Source: Defluviitaleaceae bacterium (lineage in GTDB: Bacteria > Bacillota > Clostridia > Lachnospirales > WQUN01). Taken from it: a DNA stretch of 36,264 nt. This document shows, piece after piece, positions 14,784 through 22,913 of the stretch; the stretch's first letter is position 1; every line of letters starts with the position of its first letter. A program made the translations under genes and the position numbers. The stretch is taken from assembly GCA_009787785.1 (NCBI GenBank), contig WQSR01000028.1, forward strand, positions 1 to 36,264, given 5' to 3'. The notes beneath the pieces were generated by a model, which saw only the letters and a list, made by a program, of their open reading frames with translations, was not told the origin of the DNA and searched no databases.

Positions 14784-16346
14784 CATATCTGCGCTATAGC
14801 GGAAACGCCACCAGCCCGTGGCTTGGCCGGGTTGGTTCATCCGGGCGGCAGTGCCCAGGCTGAAAATATCCTGTATGGGCACAATGGCGAAAATCCCTAC
14901 AGAGGCCATGGCAAGCCGTATCAAGTCCCAGGCCACATCGGTGCCGGACACATTGGCATAGCGGCGCAGATAATCCCGCTCAGCCTCCCCGGCGGCCTCG
15001 TACCAGCCCAGAGAGGTATCGTTGTCGTGGGTGCCGGAATAGACCACGGTTTGGTTATTTTCATAGTTGTGGGGCAGATACGCGCTCACGTCGCCGGGGG
15101 TGAAGGCGAATTGTAGCACCTTCATGCCGGGCAGGTTGAAGTCCGTGCGTAGCTTATCCACCTTTTCCGTGATGATGCCCAAGTCCTCGGCAATAATGGG
15201 GAGGACAAAGCTTCCCCCCGCCTCCGGCGCGCGCAAGTCCTTCAAATGCTTTTTCAAAGCGTCGAAAAGCGGCTTGCCCGGCCCCTTTATCCACTTGCCT
15301 TTGATGGCGGTTTTCTCCCCGGCGGGCACGGCCCAATAGGCTTCAAATCCGCGAAAATGGTCGATGCGCACAATATCCACCAAATCCAGGACGGCCTCGG
15401 CGCGGCGGCACCACCAGGCATAATTGTCTTTTTTGTGCGCGGCCCAATCGTAGAGGGGGTTGCCCCAGAGCTGTCCCGTCTCGCTGAAATAGTCCGGCGG
15501 CACCCCGGCCACGGCGGTGGGCCAGTCCTTGTCGATACAATATAGCTCCGGCGCGGCCCACACATCGGCGGAATCCAGAGCCACAAAGATAGGAATATCC
15601 CCTATGATGCGGATATTTTTTTTATTGGCATAGCCCTTCAGCGTGTCCCACTGGCGGAAAAATTCATATTGCAGGAACTGGGCGAAGCGTACCTCCTCGG
15701 CCAGTTGCGTGGCGGCTTCCTTCAGGGCCTTGGGCTCGCGCCGGGCGATATCCTCGGGCCAGCTACTCCAAGCCGCGCCGTAGTAATAGTCGTTCACCTG
15801 GTCGGGGTTCAGGAATTTCTTCATTTTTTTGCCGTAGGCGGCCAGTTCCGGGGTTTTAAATTCGTTGGCGCGTTTTTCAATGAGATGGGCCTTTATGGCG
15901 GTGAAGAGGGCGTAATCCGTCAGCCACGCCTTGTGGCGGGCACAAAATTGGGTGAGCTTGCTTTTTTGGGCGGGGGTAGCGTCGGCCAGGAACCGGGCAT
16001 ACGCCTTCCTGAAGAGTTCCATTTTGTATGCAATTACCGGGCCGAAATCCACGCTGTGGGCATCGAAGCCCGGTATGTCCGCCACATCCCCTTCGGTAAG
16101 CCAGCCCGCCTCCACCAGCGCGTCGGGGCTGATGAGATACGGATTCCCCGCGAAGGCGGAAAAGCTCTGGTAGGGTGAATCCCCAAAGCCCGTGGGCCCC
16201 AGAGGTAGCACCTGCCACAGGCACTGCTTCGCCTGGGCCAGAAAATCTATGAAATCATAGGCCCCCTGGCCCAAGTCCCCCATGCCGTAAGGGCTTGGGA
16301 AGGAGGTGGGATGCGCCAGCACCCCGCTTGCCCGTTTATTAAACAT
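14727..16346 (-). CDS. malQ: 4-alpha-glucanotransferase (amylomaltase)
   Basis: A cytoplasmic GH77 enzyme of about 539 residues, a little above the usual 500. It transfers alpha-1,4-glucan segments in maltodextrin or glycogen metabolism. The start RASGVLAHPTSFPSPYGMGDLG-type segment, FGDSPYQSFSAFAGNPYLI, the nucleophile region VRIDHFRGFEAYW (D at about 329), IAEDLG with the acid/base glutamate, and GTHDNDTSLGW are all family hallmarks. I chose ATG 16346, with GAGGGG about 11 bases upstream; GTG 16355 is an alternative but lies only 2 bases from that site. The start overlaps the response-regulator stop. No other glycogen gene is nearby, so its link to the transporter operon may be transcriptional only. 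Confidence 0.9.
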   Translation of the reverse strand: MFNKRASGVLAHPTSFPSPYGMGDLGQGAYDFIDFLAQAKQCLWQVLPLGPTGFGDSPYQSFSAFAGNPYLISPDALVEAGWLTEGDVADIPGFDAHSVDFGPVIAYKMELFRKAYARFLADATPAQKSKLTQFCARHKAWLTDYALFTAIKAHLIEKRANEFKTPELAAYGKKMKKFLNPDQVNDYYYGAAWSSWPEDIARREPKALKEAATQLAEEVRFAQFLQYEFFRQWDTLKGYANKKNIRIIGDIPIFVALDSADVWAAPELYCIDKDWPTAVAGVPPDYFSETGQLWGNPLYDWAAHKKDNYAWWCRRAEAVLDLVDIVRIDHFRGFEAYWAVPAGEKTAIKGKWIKGPGKPLFDALKKHLKDLRAPEAGGSFVLPIIAEDLGIITEKVDKLRTDFNLPGMKVLQFAFTPGDVSAYLPHNYENNQTVVYSGTHDNDTSLGWYEAAGEAERDYLRRYANVSGTDVAWDLIRLAMASVGIFAIVPIQDIFSLGTAARMNQPGQATGWWRFRYSADMLQEDHAKRLAYLVELYHR

Positions 16347-16740
16347 GCAAATCACTGCCCCTCTCTTGGCTTGGTGCCCAGCGCGTGAGAAGCGCGCGCA
16401 TTTTATCCACGGTCAAGGGCTTGGCCACGTAGCCGTCAAAGCCCTGGGCGGTAAAATACCCCCCGGCCTCCGCGCCTTCCTTGCCCGACAGGGCGATAAC
16501 GGGGATTTCCTGCGCGTATTCCGTACCCAGTGCGCGAATGCGCCGCAACGTCTCCACCCCGTCCATCTCCGGCATCATATAGTCCATTAATATCATACTG
16601 TATTCCGGCGTGCCCGCCTCCATGCGCCCCAAAGCGATTTCCCCGCCGGGTACACAAATGGGCTTGACGCCGCATTGGGCCAGTATCCCCGCCGCAATAC
16701 GTAAATTCACGGGTGCGTCGTCAACCACCAGCACAAACAT
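16339..16740 (-). CDS. stand-alone response-regulator receiver protein
   Basis: A protein of 133 residues consisting of a single CheY-like receiver domain. D7 and D8 form the acidic pair (VVDDAP), D53 is the phosphoacceptor (LMDYMMPEMDG), S85 replaces the conserved threonine (ALSG), and K107 lies in VAKPL. The MDYMMPxMDG form is typical of receivers from hybrid kinases rather than of classical CheY. No DNA-binding or other output domain follows, so it would act by protein contact or in a phosphorelay. No kinase gene is in the window. It starts directly after the permease stop and overlaps malQ, so it is co-transcribed with both. Its partner is unknown. Confidence 0.85.
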   Translation of the reverse strand: MFVLVVDDAPVNLRIAAGILAQCGVKPICVPGGEIALGRMEAGTPEYSMILMDYMMPEMDGVETLRRIRALGTEYAQEIPVIALSGKEGAEAGGYFTAQGFDGYVAKPLTVDKMRALLTRWAPSQERGSDLHV

Positions 16741-17718
16741 CTACCGCCCGCCCTTGTCGTAGGGTTGGCCCACGGCCTTGGGGGCCGCCGTATTCTTGGA
16801 GGTAAAGGCAAGGACCACCAGCGTGGCCACATAGGGCGTCATGCGGAAGAAGTTGGCGTGTATCCCCAAGTCCCGCAGGAAGGGTATGGCGGAAAACTGG
16901 GAAGCGACAGAGAGCATGAGCCCGAAGAAAAACGCCGCGAACAATATGCGCTGGGGCTTCCACGCGCCGAAAATCAATACCGCCAAGGCCAGGAAGCCGT
17001 ATCCCGCCACGGTGCCGCTGAAGGCCGACGCAATGGGCACGATGTATAAAATGCCCCCCATCCCCGCCAAGGCACCGGAAAGGATTACCCCCGCATAGCG
17101 CATCTTGGTAACGGACACGCCCACGCTGTCCGCCGCTTGGGGGTGCTCCCCACAGGCACGCAGGCGCAAGCCGAATTTTGTCTTATACAGCACAAAGGCC
17201 GACGCCGCAAGAATAAGAATCCCCAGCAAGGAGGTGAAATAGGTATTCTGGAACAGCATGGGCCCCAAAAAGGGAATATTCCCCAGCCCCGGCACGCTGT
17301 CAATGCGAAATACATTGCTGAAATGGATGTGCTGTGACCCGGCCCGGGTCATGGCCCGTGCGGTGTAAATGGCGAAGGCCGCGGCGAACATATTTATGGC
17401 GATACCGCTGATGACCTGGTTGGCCCGCAGGTTAATGGAGGCGTAGGCATGGGCCAGGCTGATAATGATGCCCGTGGCCATGGCAATCAACAGCGTGAGA
17501 AAAAGCAAGAGCCATGGGGACATGGCCAGTTCCCACACGTTTTGCACATGGTACATGAACATCGTGCCCGCAAAGGCACCCAAAATCATTTTACCCTCCA
17601 GCGCGATGTTGACTACGCCGCTTTTCTCCGAGAACAGCCCCCCCAGCGATACCACGATGAGAGGAATCATAATATACACCGTCCAGTGCATAATGCTGTA
17701 AAACACCGCCATCGTCAC
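16741..17718 (-). CDS. ABC transporter permease, BMP/nucleoside type (NupQ/YufQ-like)
   Basis: A permease of 325 residues of the BPD_transp_2 (branched-chain/ribose-type) family with eight or so hydrophobic segments. The GGLFSEKSGVVNIALEGKMILGA stretch near the N-terminus and VGVSVTKMRYAGVILSGALAGMGG in the middle are the standard signatures of the smaller permease of BMP-type transporters (NupQ, YufQ). It forms the membrane channel with the larger permease encoded just upstream. GTG 17718 overlaps the previous stop as GTGA; ATG 17712 is an alternative start. The gene ends exactly where the receiver gene begins. Confidence 0.9.
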   Translation of the reverse strand: MTMAVFYSIMHWTVYIMIPLIVVSLGGLFSEKSGVVNIALEGKMILGAFAGTMFMYHVQNVWELAMSPWLLLFLTLLIAMATGIIISLAHAYASINLRANQVISGIAINMFAAAFAIYTARAMTRAGSQHIHFSNVFRIDSVPGLGNIPFLGPMLFQNTYFTSLLGILILAASAFVLYKTKFGLRLRACGEHPQAADSVGVSVTKMRYAGVILSGALAGMGGILYIVPIASAFSGTVAGYGFLALAVLIFGAWKPQRILFAAFFFGLMLSVASQFSAIPFLRDLGIHANFFRMTPYVATLVVLAFTSKNTAAPKAVGQPYDKGGR

Positions 17719-18848
17719 GCGCTCTCACCCCCTTTATCCGCCCTGTCCTGCTCCGGGCTTTTACCGCGCCGCAACAGCCTCCCGATATGCTTGCCCAGGA
17801 ATGTCTTCACCAGGAACACAAAGGCGCAGAAGTAAATAATTACGGAAATGACGATTTCCACCACTTCTATCGAGAAGCCCAGCACCTGGGTACGTGCCCC
17901 CCCCAGGAAAAGGTAGGACACCAGCGTACCGCTGAAAATAATACCTATGGGGTTGCTCAGCCCCAAAAAGGCCACGGATATACCCGTAAAGCCGTAGGGG
18001 AGCAAAACATTGGCCGCGCTCATGGTTTCCGTGCCGCTGGTGTATAACAGCGCGCCCCCCAGTCCCGCCAGCCCGCCGGCAATCATCATCGACGCCACGA
18101 TGCTCCGGTTCTGGTTGATACCGGCATATTTCGCGGCGTCCTTGTTGAAGCCGCAAGCCTTCAGCTCATAGCCGAAGGTGGTTTTTTCCAAGATGATATA
18201 CATGAGAATGGCGGTAAAAATGGCAATGAGAATCCCCACGTTCACCTGGGAGGAACGGTAGAAGCCGGGGAGAAATTCCTCACGGAAAATGTACTGGAAG
18301 CCCAGCGTGGGCAGGTTGCTCCCCTCGGGGAGGGCCTGACTGCGCCCGATGGCCGGGTTGAAGGCGTAACGGTCCACCAGAAACGTGACCAAAAACATGC
18401 CGATATAGTTGGTCATGATGCAGGAGATAACTTCATGTACATTGCGGAATGCCTTCAAGAGACCGGGTATGGCACCCCAGGCGGCCCCCGCCGCAGTAGC
18501 CGCCAGCAAGGCAAGAATAATGCGCAAGCCGTTGGGCAGTCCCTCGAAGTTGTGGCCTACCAGAATGGCCACCAGCCCGCCGAAGGCGAACTGACCCGTG
18601 GCACCGATGTTAAACAGGCCCGTCTTGAAGGCGAAGGCCACGCTTAAACCCGTCATGATAATGGGGGTGGCCCCCAGCAATACATCCCCCACGTTGCGTA
18701 TACCTCGGAAGCCGAATGTCAAAATGGTGCGGAAGGCTTCCCAGGCAGAGCTGGCGTTGCTCACCAGCAAAATAACAAACCCGATAAGCAACCCCACCGC
18801 CAGCACCACCAGCGATGAGAGGAAGCTCATCAGTGCGTCTTTGTTCAT
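17715..18848 (-). CDS. ABC transporter permease, BMP/nucleoside type (NupP/YufP-like)
   Basis: A permease of 377 residues, the larger of the two channel subunits. Landmarks are FGFRGIRNVGDVLLGATPIIMTGLSVA, FKTGLFNIGATGQF, and the coupling region FGYELKACGFNKDAAKYAGINQNRSIVASMMIAGGLAGLGG, as in NupP/YufP. About ten hydrophobic segments are seen, with a basic, charged C-terminal tail. ATG 18848 overlaps the ATPase stop by ATGA, so ATPase, both permeases and the downstream genes are translated as a chain. Confidence 0.9.
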   Translation of the reverse strand: MNKDALMSFLSSLVVLAVGLLIGFVILLVSNASSAWEAFRTILTFGFRGIRNVGDVLLGATPIIMTGLSVAFAFKTGLFNIGATGQFAFGGLVAILVGHNFEGLPNGLRIILALLAATAAGAAWGAIPGLLKAFRNVHEVISCIMTNYIGMFLVTFLVDRYAFNPAIGRSQALPEGSNLPTLGFQYIFREEFLPGFYRSSQVNVGILIAIFTAILMYIILEKTTFGYELKACGFNKDAAKYAGINQNRSIVASMMIAGGLAGLGGALLYTSGTETMSAANVLLPYGFTGISVAFLGLSNPIGIIFSGTLVSYLFLGGARTQVLGFSIEVVEIVISVIIYFCAFVFLVKTFLGKHIGRLLRRGKSPEQDRADKGGESA

Positions 18849-20377
18849 ACCGCCACCTCGCTTCGCTTCGCGCCGGACATATACAGCCCCAGCTCTTGGA
18901 ATGTAACGTCCTTGGGGTTTACATCGGCTACGAACTCGCCCTCATACATGACCAGAATCCTGTCGGATACGTTCATGACCTCCTCCAGCTCCAGGGAAAT
19001 CAGCAGTACGGCCTTGCCGCTGTCGCGCTGGGCCAGTAGCTGGCTGTGGATATATTCGATGGCTCCCACATCCAGCCCCCTTGTGGGCTGTACGGCGATG
19101 AGCAGTTGCGGGTCCCGGTCAATCTCCCGGGCCAAAATAACCTTTTGCTGGTTGCCCCCCGACATGGCCCGCGTGGAGGTTACTTCCCCCTGGCCACTGC
19201 GTATGTCAAACCGCTCGATGAGCTTGCGGGCGTAGTCCAGAATCGTTTTCATCTTGAGGAAGCCCTTGGCTTGGAACCGGGGCGTATAATAGGTTTGCAA
19301 AACGGTGTTGTAGGCAAGGGTATAGTCCAGCACCAGGCCGTGCCTGTGCCTGTCCTCCGGGATGTGGGATATACCGGCTTCCGTGCGCTTGCGGATTTTT
19401 GCCTTGCTGATGTCGGTGCCGTTAAGGATAATGGTGCCGCTGTCTATGTCGGACAGCCCCGTAAGGGCGTAAACCAAGTCTGTCTGGCCGTTGCCCTCAA
19501 TACCGGCGATGCACAGGATTTCCCCGGCCTTTACATCGAAATTGATATTGGAGAGCTGTGCCTTGCCGGATTTGGATTCATTCCCCCGGCGGCTCAGGTT
19601 GCGCACCTGCAAAATAGTCTCCCCCACAGTTGCTTCGTTTTTATCCAAAGACAGGATGACCTTGCGGCCCACCATCATTTCGCTCATTTCTTCCTTGGTG
19701 GTGGCGGCTACGTCCACGGTTCCTATCATTTTCCCCTTACGCAGTACACTGCACCTGTCCGCCACCAGCTTTATTTCGTCCAGTTTGTGGGTGATAAATA
19801 AAATACTCTTCCCCTCGGCGGCCATGTCCCGCATGGTTTGCATCAATGCCTCAATTTCCTGTGGGGTGAGCACCGCCGTAGGCTCGTCGAAGATAAGTAT
19901 CTCGTTGTCGCGGTATAGCATTTTTAAGATTTCCACCCGCTGTTGCATCCCCACGCTGATGTGGCGGACTTCCTTGTCGATGTCGATGTCAAAGGCATAT
20001 TTTTTGGACAGGCTAAGCACCTTATCCCGGGCCTCTTTCATCTGTAGCACGCCGGATTTTGTGGTTTCCACACCCAGCACGATATTTTCCAGCACCGTAA
20101 AATTATGCACCAGCTTAAAATGCTGATGCACCATGCCTATGCCCAGGCGGTTGGCGTCGTTGGGGCCTTGTATCTGCACGCTTTCGCCGTTTTTGTATAT
20201 CTCCCCGGCTTCCTGGCGGTACAAACCGAACAGGACGCTCATCAAGGTGCTTTTGCCCGCGCCGTTTTCACCAAGCAAGGCATGGATTTCCCCCTTTTTC
20301 AACTGCAAGGTAACGCAGTCGTTGGCAATGATGCCGGGAAACTCCTTGGTTATGTTACGCATTTCAATAATATACAA
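18845..20377 (-). CDS. double-domain ABC ATPase of a BMP/nucleoside transporter (NupO/YufO-like)
   Basis: A cytoplasmic ATPase of 510 residues with two ABC domains in tandem, as in NupO/YufO and RbsA. Domain 1 has a perfect Walker A (GENGAGKST), the signature VGMQQRVEI and Walker B LIFDEPTAVLTP. Domain 2 has the usual degenerate Walker A (GIEGNGQTD), the signature MSGGNQQKV and a weakened Walker B (LLIAVQPTRGLD). That asymmetry is normal for the family. TTG 20377 is preferred: GGTGA lies 7 bases upstream and family members start with IEMRNITKxFPG. ATG 20362 is the alternative. A terminator-like hairpin precedes it, so its expression may be lower than that of the lipoprotein gene. Confidence 0.9.
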   Translation of the reverse strand: MYIIEMRNITKEFPGIIANDCVTLQLKKGEIHALLGENGAGKSTLMSVLFGLYRQEAGEIYKNGESVQIQGPNDANRLGIGMVHQHFKLVHNFTVLENIVLGVETTKSGVLQMKEARDKVLSLSKKYAFDIDIDKEVRHISVGMQQRVEILKMLYRDNEILIFDEPTAVLTPQEIEALMQTMRDMAAEGKSILFITHKLDEIKLVADRCSVLRKGKMIGTVDVAATTKEEMSEMMVGRKVILSLDKNEATVGETILQVRNLSRRGNESKSGKAQLSNINFDVKAGEILCIAGIEGNGQTDLVYALTGLSDIDSGTIILNGTDISKAKIRKRTEAGISHIPEDRHRHGLVLDYTLAYNTVLQTYYTPRFQAKGFLKMKTILDYARKLIERFDIRSGQGEVTSTRAMSGGNQQKVILAREIDRDPQLLIAVQPTRGLDVGAIEYIHSQLLAQRDSGKAVLLISLELEEVMNVSDRILVMYEGEFVADVNPKDVTFQELGLYMSGAKRSEVAV

Positions 20378-20405
20378 ATCTGCTCACCGCCCCACATGAA
20401 TATGT

Positions 20406-20431
20406 AAAAAAAGGGGCGCGTTGCGCGCCCC
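20406..20431 (-). terminator. partial terminator/attenuator between lipoprotein and ATPase genes
   Basis: GGGGCGCG (20413-20420) and CGCGCCCC (20424-20431) form an 8-bp GC stem with a 3-base loop. On the - strand it is followed by seven U (complement of the A run 20406-20412). It lies 13 bases after the lipoprotein stop and 28 before the ATPase start. This is a typical device for making the binding protein in excess over the membrane complex. Confidence 0.8.
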
Positions 20432-20444
20432 GGTTGGCTGTGAT

Positions 20445-21581
20445 TTACAGCTCGACTACGACCACGGCACTCAAGCCCGCTATAATGGTGGGCAAATCGT
20501 CGTGGGAAGAAAGGTCGCTCACCCGTATGGAACCGGTGGCAAGCTGTTGGAATATGGCATTGTATTGTGCTTGGGTGAAGGTGGTGAAGCGGCTGTTGTG
20601 CATGGGAAGGGCTACGCCGTCATCCGCCGCGGTGAACCTGTGTACAGCACCGCCACGGAACCTGCCGTCCCGGATTTCGCTGAGCATGGTGTATACGCTG
20701 TTGTCCAGTGCCTTCATGGCAGAGGTGATAACGGTGGGGTTTTCGCCCTGGTCCACGTCCACGCCGATAACCCATCTGCCAGCACCGGCGGCGGCCGCTT
20801 CCATTACGCTGAAGCCTACGGCACCCGCCGCTACGAAGATAACCTCCGTGCCGCCGGCATACCAGCCGTTAGCCGTTGCGGTGTGGGCGGGGTCGGCACC
20901 GAAGCCACCCATGTACATATAATTCACGGTGATGGTGCCGGGGGCAAGACCCATTTGCTGTGCCGCGTGCTCGGCACCTTGCAGGAAGCCGTGGCCGAAG
21001 CGGACAACGGCGGGTACGGGCAAGCCGCCCATGAAGCCCAGCTCCGTAAAGCCTTCGCGCACAGTGGCATAGCCGGCCAGGAAGCCGGATTCATGCTCGG
21101 CGTACAGGATGCCCGCAAGGTTGGGTGCCGCCTGGCCGGGTTCTCCGCCGGGGCCGCCGCGCCTGGGGCCGGTGTCAAGCACGATGAAATACGTATCCGG
21201 GAATAAATGCTGCGCATCATATACTACATCCTGGAAGTGGAAGCCGGGGAGCACCAGCACATCCGCGCCCGCCGCGATGGCGTCGGCAAAGATGTCCAGC
21301 CGGGCTTCGTCGGTACCGGCGTGGGGTTGCATGAAGTCCCATGTGCTGTCGGGGTTGTTGGTTAGGAAATTACGGATGCCGTCCGCCGCGCCTTGGTTAA
21401 AGCTGCCGTCGTCCAGTGTTGAGTCTGGCGGGGGGCTGTGGGAAATAAGAAAGATGGAGAGTCCTGAATCGTCGTCCGCAGTAGTTGCGGCACCGTTGTC
21501 GTCGCGGCCGCAAGCCGTAACCATGGCGGTCATAGCCAGCAGCAACGCAAGTGAAATTACAATTTTCAAAACCTTCTTCAT
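20445..21581 (-). CDS. BMP-family substrate-binding lipoprotein (nucleoside-type ABC transporter)
   Basis: A protein of 378 residues with a lipoprotein signal peptide: basic MKKVLK start, hydrophobic core, lipobox VTAC with C24 as the lipidation site, then a short acidic, threonine-rich linker. The body matches the Bmp/Med/NupN fold: GSFNQGAADGIRNF, ADAIAAGADVLVLPGFHFQDVVYDAQ, YAEHESGFLAGYATVREG, LGFMGGLPVPAVVRFGHGF and VIGVDVDQGENPTVITSAMK. Family members bind purine or other nucleosides; substrate here is inferred. ATG 21581 has AGGAGG at 21588-21593 (complement); a longer frame upstream lacks support. First gene of the transporter operon with its own strong promoter. Confidence 0.9.
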   Translation of the reverse strand: MKKVLKIVISLALLLAMTAMVTACGRDDNGAATTADDDSGLSIFLISHSPPPDSTLDDGSFNQGAADGIRNFLTNNPDSTWDFMQPHAGTDEARLDIFADAIAAGADVLVLPGFHFQDVVYDAQHLFPDTYFIVLDTGPRRGGPGGEPGQAAPNLAGILYAEHESGFLAGYATVREGFTELGFMGGLPVPAVVRFGHGFLQGAEHAAQQMGLAPGTITVNYMYMGGFGADPAHTATANGWYAGGTEVIFVAAGAVGFSVMEAAAAGAGRWVIGVDVDQGENPTVITSAMKALDNSVYTMLSEIRDGRFRGGAVHRFTAADDGVALPMHNSRFTTFTQAQYNAIFQQLATGSIRVSDLSSHDDLPTIIAGLSAVVVVEL

Positions 21582-21601
21582 TAAATCTTCCTCCTTTTGG
21601 T

Positions 21602-21632
21602 GGGGACATGCCCCCCTCACGCTATTGCGTGA
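21602..21632 (-). other. two small hairpins in the leader of the transporter mRNA
   Basis: TCACGC-TATT-GCGTGA (21617-21632) and GGGG...CCCC (21602-21614) lie between the promoter and the ribosome site of the lipoprotein gene, in a leader of about 80 bases. They resemble no riboswitch class I know; they may only stabilise the 5' end. Confidence 0.4.
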
Positions 21633-21666
21633 AATAGACAGATGTGAAATAAAAAATTCCAGGGGG

Positions 21667-21695
21667 ATTGTACTTTACTGAAAATTCCATGTCAA
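21667..21695 (-). promoter_or_regulatory. near-consensus sigma-A promoter of the BMP transporter operon
   Basis: On the complementary strand, a perfect TTGACA (21695-21690), a 17-base spacer and TACAAT (21672-21667). Transcription should start near 21660. Confidence 0.8.
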
Positions 21696-21715
21696 CGTTT
21701 GTGATTTAAAGTTAA

Positions 21716-22900
21716 TCAATTAACCGCTCCCTCGACTGCCTTAGCCAGTAAATCCTTTAGCCCCTCCTCCATCAGCCGCGTCTCCATCCGCTCGATAACG
21801 GCGGCGTTAGGCTTGTTCTCCGGGTGCCTGGCCACGAAAAGGGTACAGCAATCGTCATAGGGCCGGATGGAAATGGGGTAGGTGCCGATACGGTGCGCGA
21901 TTTCGATGATTTGGTGCTTGTCCATGGCGGTGAGGGGCCGCAGGATGGGCAACGTGGCGGCGGAATGCACGGCGGCCAGGCTGTGCAGGGTCTGGCTGGC
22001 CACCTGCCCGATGGCATCCCCGGTGATGAGGCAACGGGCATTTTCCCTGGCGGCGATGGCGGAGGCGATGTGTAGCATAGCCCGCTTTAGGAAAATCGTG
22101 AGCTTTTCCGCAGGAACTTTTTCTTGCAGATAAAGCTGAACATCGGTGAAGGGGACAATTTGTAGCGGAAGCTCCCCGGTGTAAGCCGTAAGCGCGGCAA
22201 GCAAATCCCTCACCTTGTCCACCACCCGCTCCGACACATAGGGCGGTGAATGGAAATATACGGGAACCAGCCCTACCCCGCGCCGCGCCGCCAGATAGCC
22301 CGCCACAGGACTGTCGATGCCGCCGGAAAGCAAAAGCACGCCCTTCCCCGCCGAGCCGTAGGGCAGGCCCCCCTCGCCGGGTGTGGAATCTACATAAAAA
22401 TACACATGGTTACGGATTTCCACCCGGAAAATCGTGTCCGGGTTATGCAAGTCAACCTGGGTACCGGGCAACCCCGCCAAAAGATGCTCACCGATGACGG
22501 CGGAGATTTCGTTGGAGGTTAGAGGGAAGCGTTTGTCGGCGCGCTTGGTGACGACCTTAAAGGATTTCCCCCGTATCCGGGCGCGGAAAAACGCCAGGGC
22601 GGTTTCGCACAGGGGCTTCATTTCCCGTTCCGTGGTTTTTATACCGTCGCAGAAGGCGATGGCACCGAAGATGTTTTTCACACGGGGGAGAATGGCTTCG
22701 CTGTCCAAGTCCCCGGTTACGTCCTCGATAAGGAACCGCCCCTGCTCGCGGATGACTTTTATATTGCCGCTGTGCAAGTCCTTAATCCGGCGGCGGATGT
22801 CGTCCATAATTTGCTTCTCGTAGAAGCCCCGGTTGCCCTGCCTCAGAGCCACCTCGCCGTATTTTACCAGCATGATGTGCTTTGCCGTGTTTGTCTCCAT
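21716..22900 (-). CDS. thiI: tRNA 4-thiouridine synthetase ThiI
   Basis: A protein of 394 residues, without the C-terminal rhodanese domain found in E. coli ThiI, as usual in Firmicutes. The N-terminal ferredoxin-like and THUMP region binds tRNA (MLVKYGEVALRQGNRG at the start). The PP-loop ATPase motif LLSGGIDSPVAGYLAARRG is in the middle. PVYFHSPPYVSE, ITGDAIGQVASQTL and the RPYDDCCTLF segment with a cysteine pair are conserved. It adenylates U8 of tRNA and inserts sulfur supplied by a cysteine desulfurase. That partner is encoded 13 bases upstream, a pairing well known in Bacillus (NifZ-ThiI). ATG 22900 is preceded by AGGAAGGA. Confidence 0.93.
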   Translation of the reverse strand: METNTAKHIMLVKYGEVALRQGNRGFYEKQIMDDIRRRIKDLHSGNIKVIREQGRFLIEDVTGDLDSEAILPRVKNIFGAIAFCDGIKTTEREMKPLCETALAFFRARIRGKSFKVVTKRADKRFPLTSNEISAVIGEHLLAGLPGTQVDLHNPDTIFRVEIRNHVYFYVDSTPGEGGLPYGSAGKGVLLLSGGIDSPVAGYLAARRGVGLVPVYFHSPPYVSERVVDKVRDLLAALTAYTGELPLQIVPFTDVQLYLQEKVPAEKLTIFLKRAMLHIASAIAARENARCLITGDAIGQVASQTLHSLAAVHSAATLPILRPLTAMDKHQIIEIAHRIGTYPISIRPYDDCCTLFVARHPENKPNAAVIERMETRLMEEGLKDLLAKAVEGAVN

Positions 22901-22913
22901 GGGTAGTTCCTTC

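Noticed and set aside
21582..21665. Purine, guanidine or other known riboswitch before the BMP lipoprotein gene
   Set aside because: The two hairpins lack purine-riboswitch core bases and ACGR loops of mini-ykkC; the leader is also too short for most classes.
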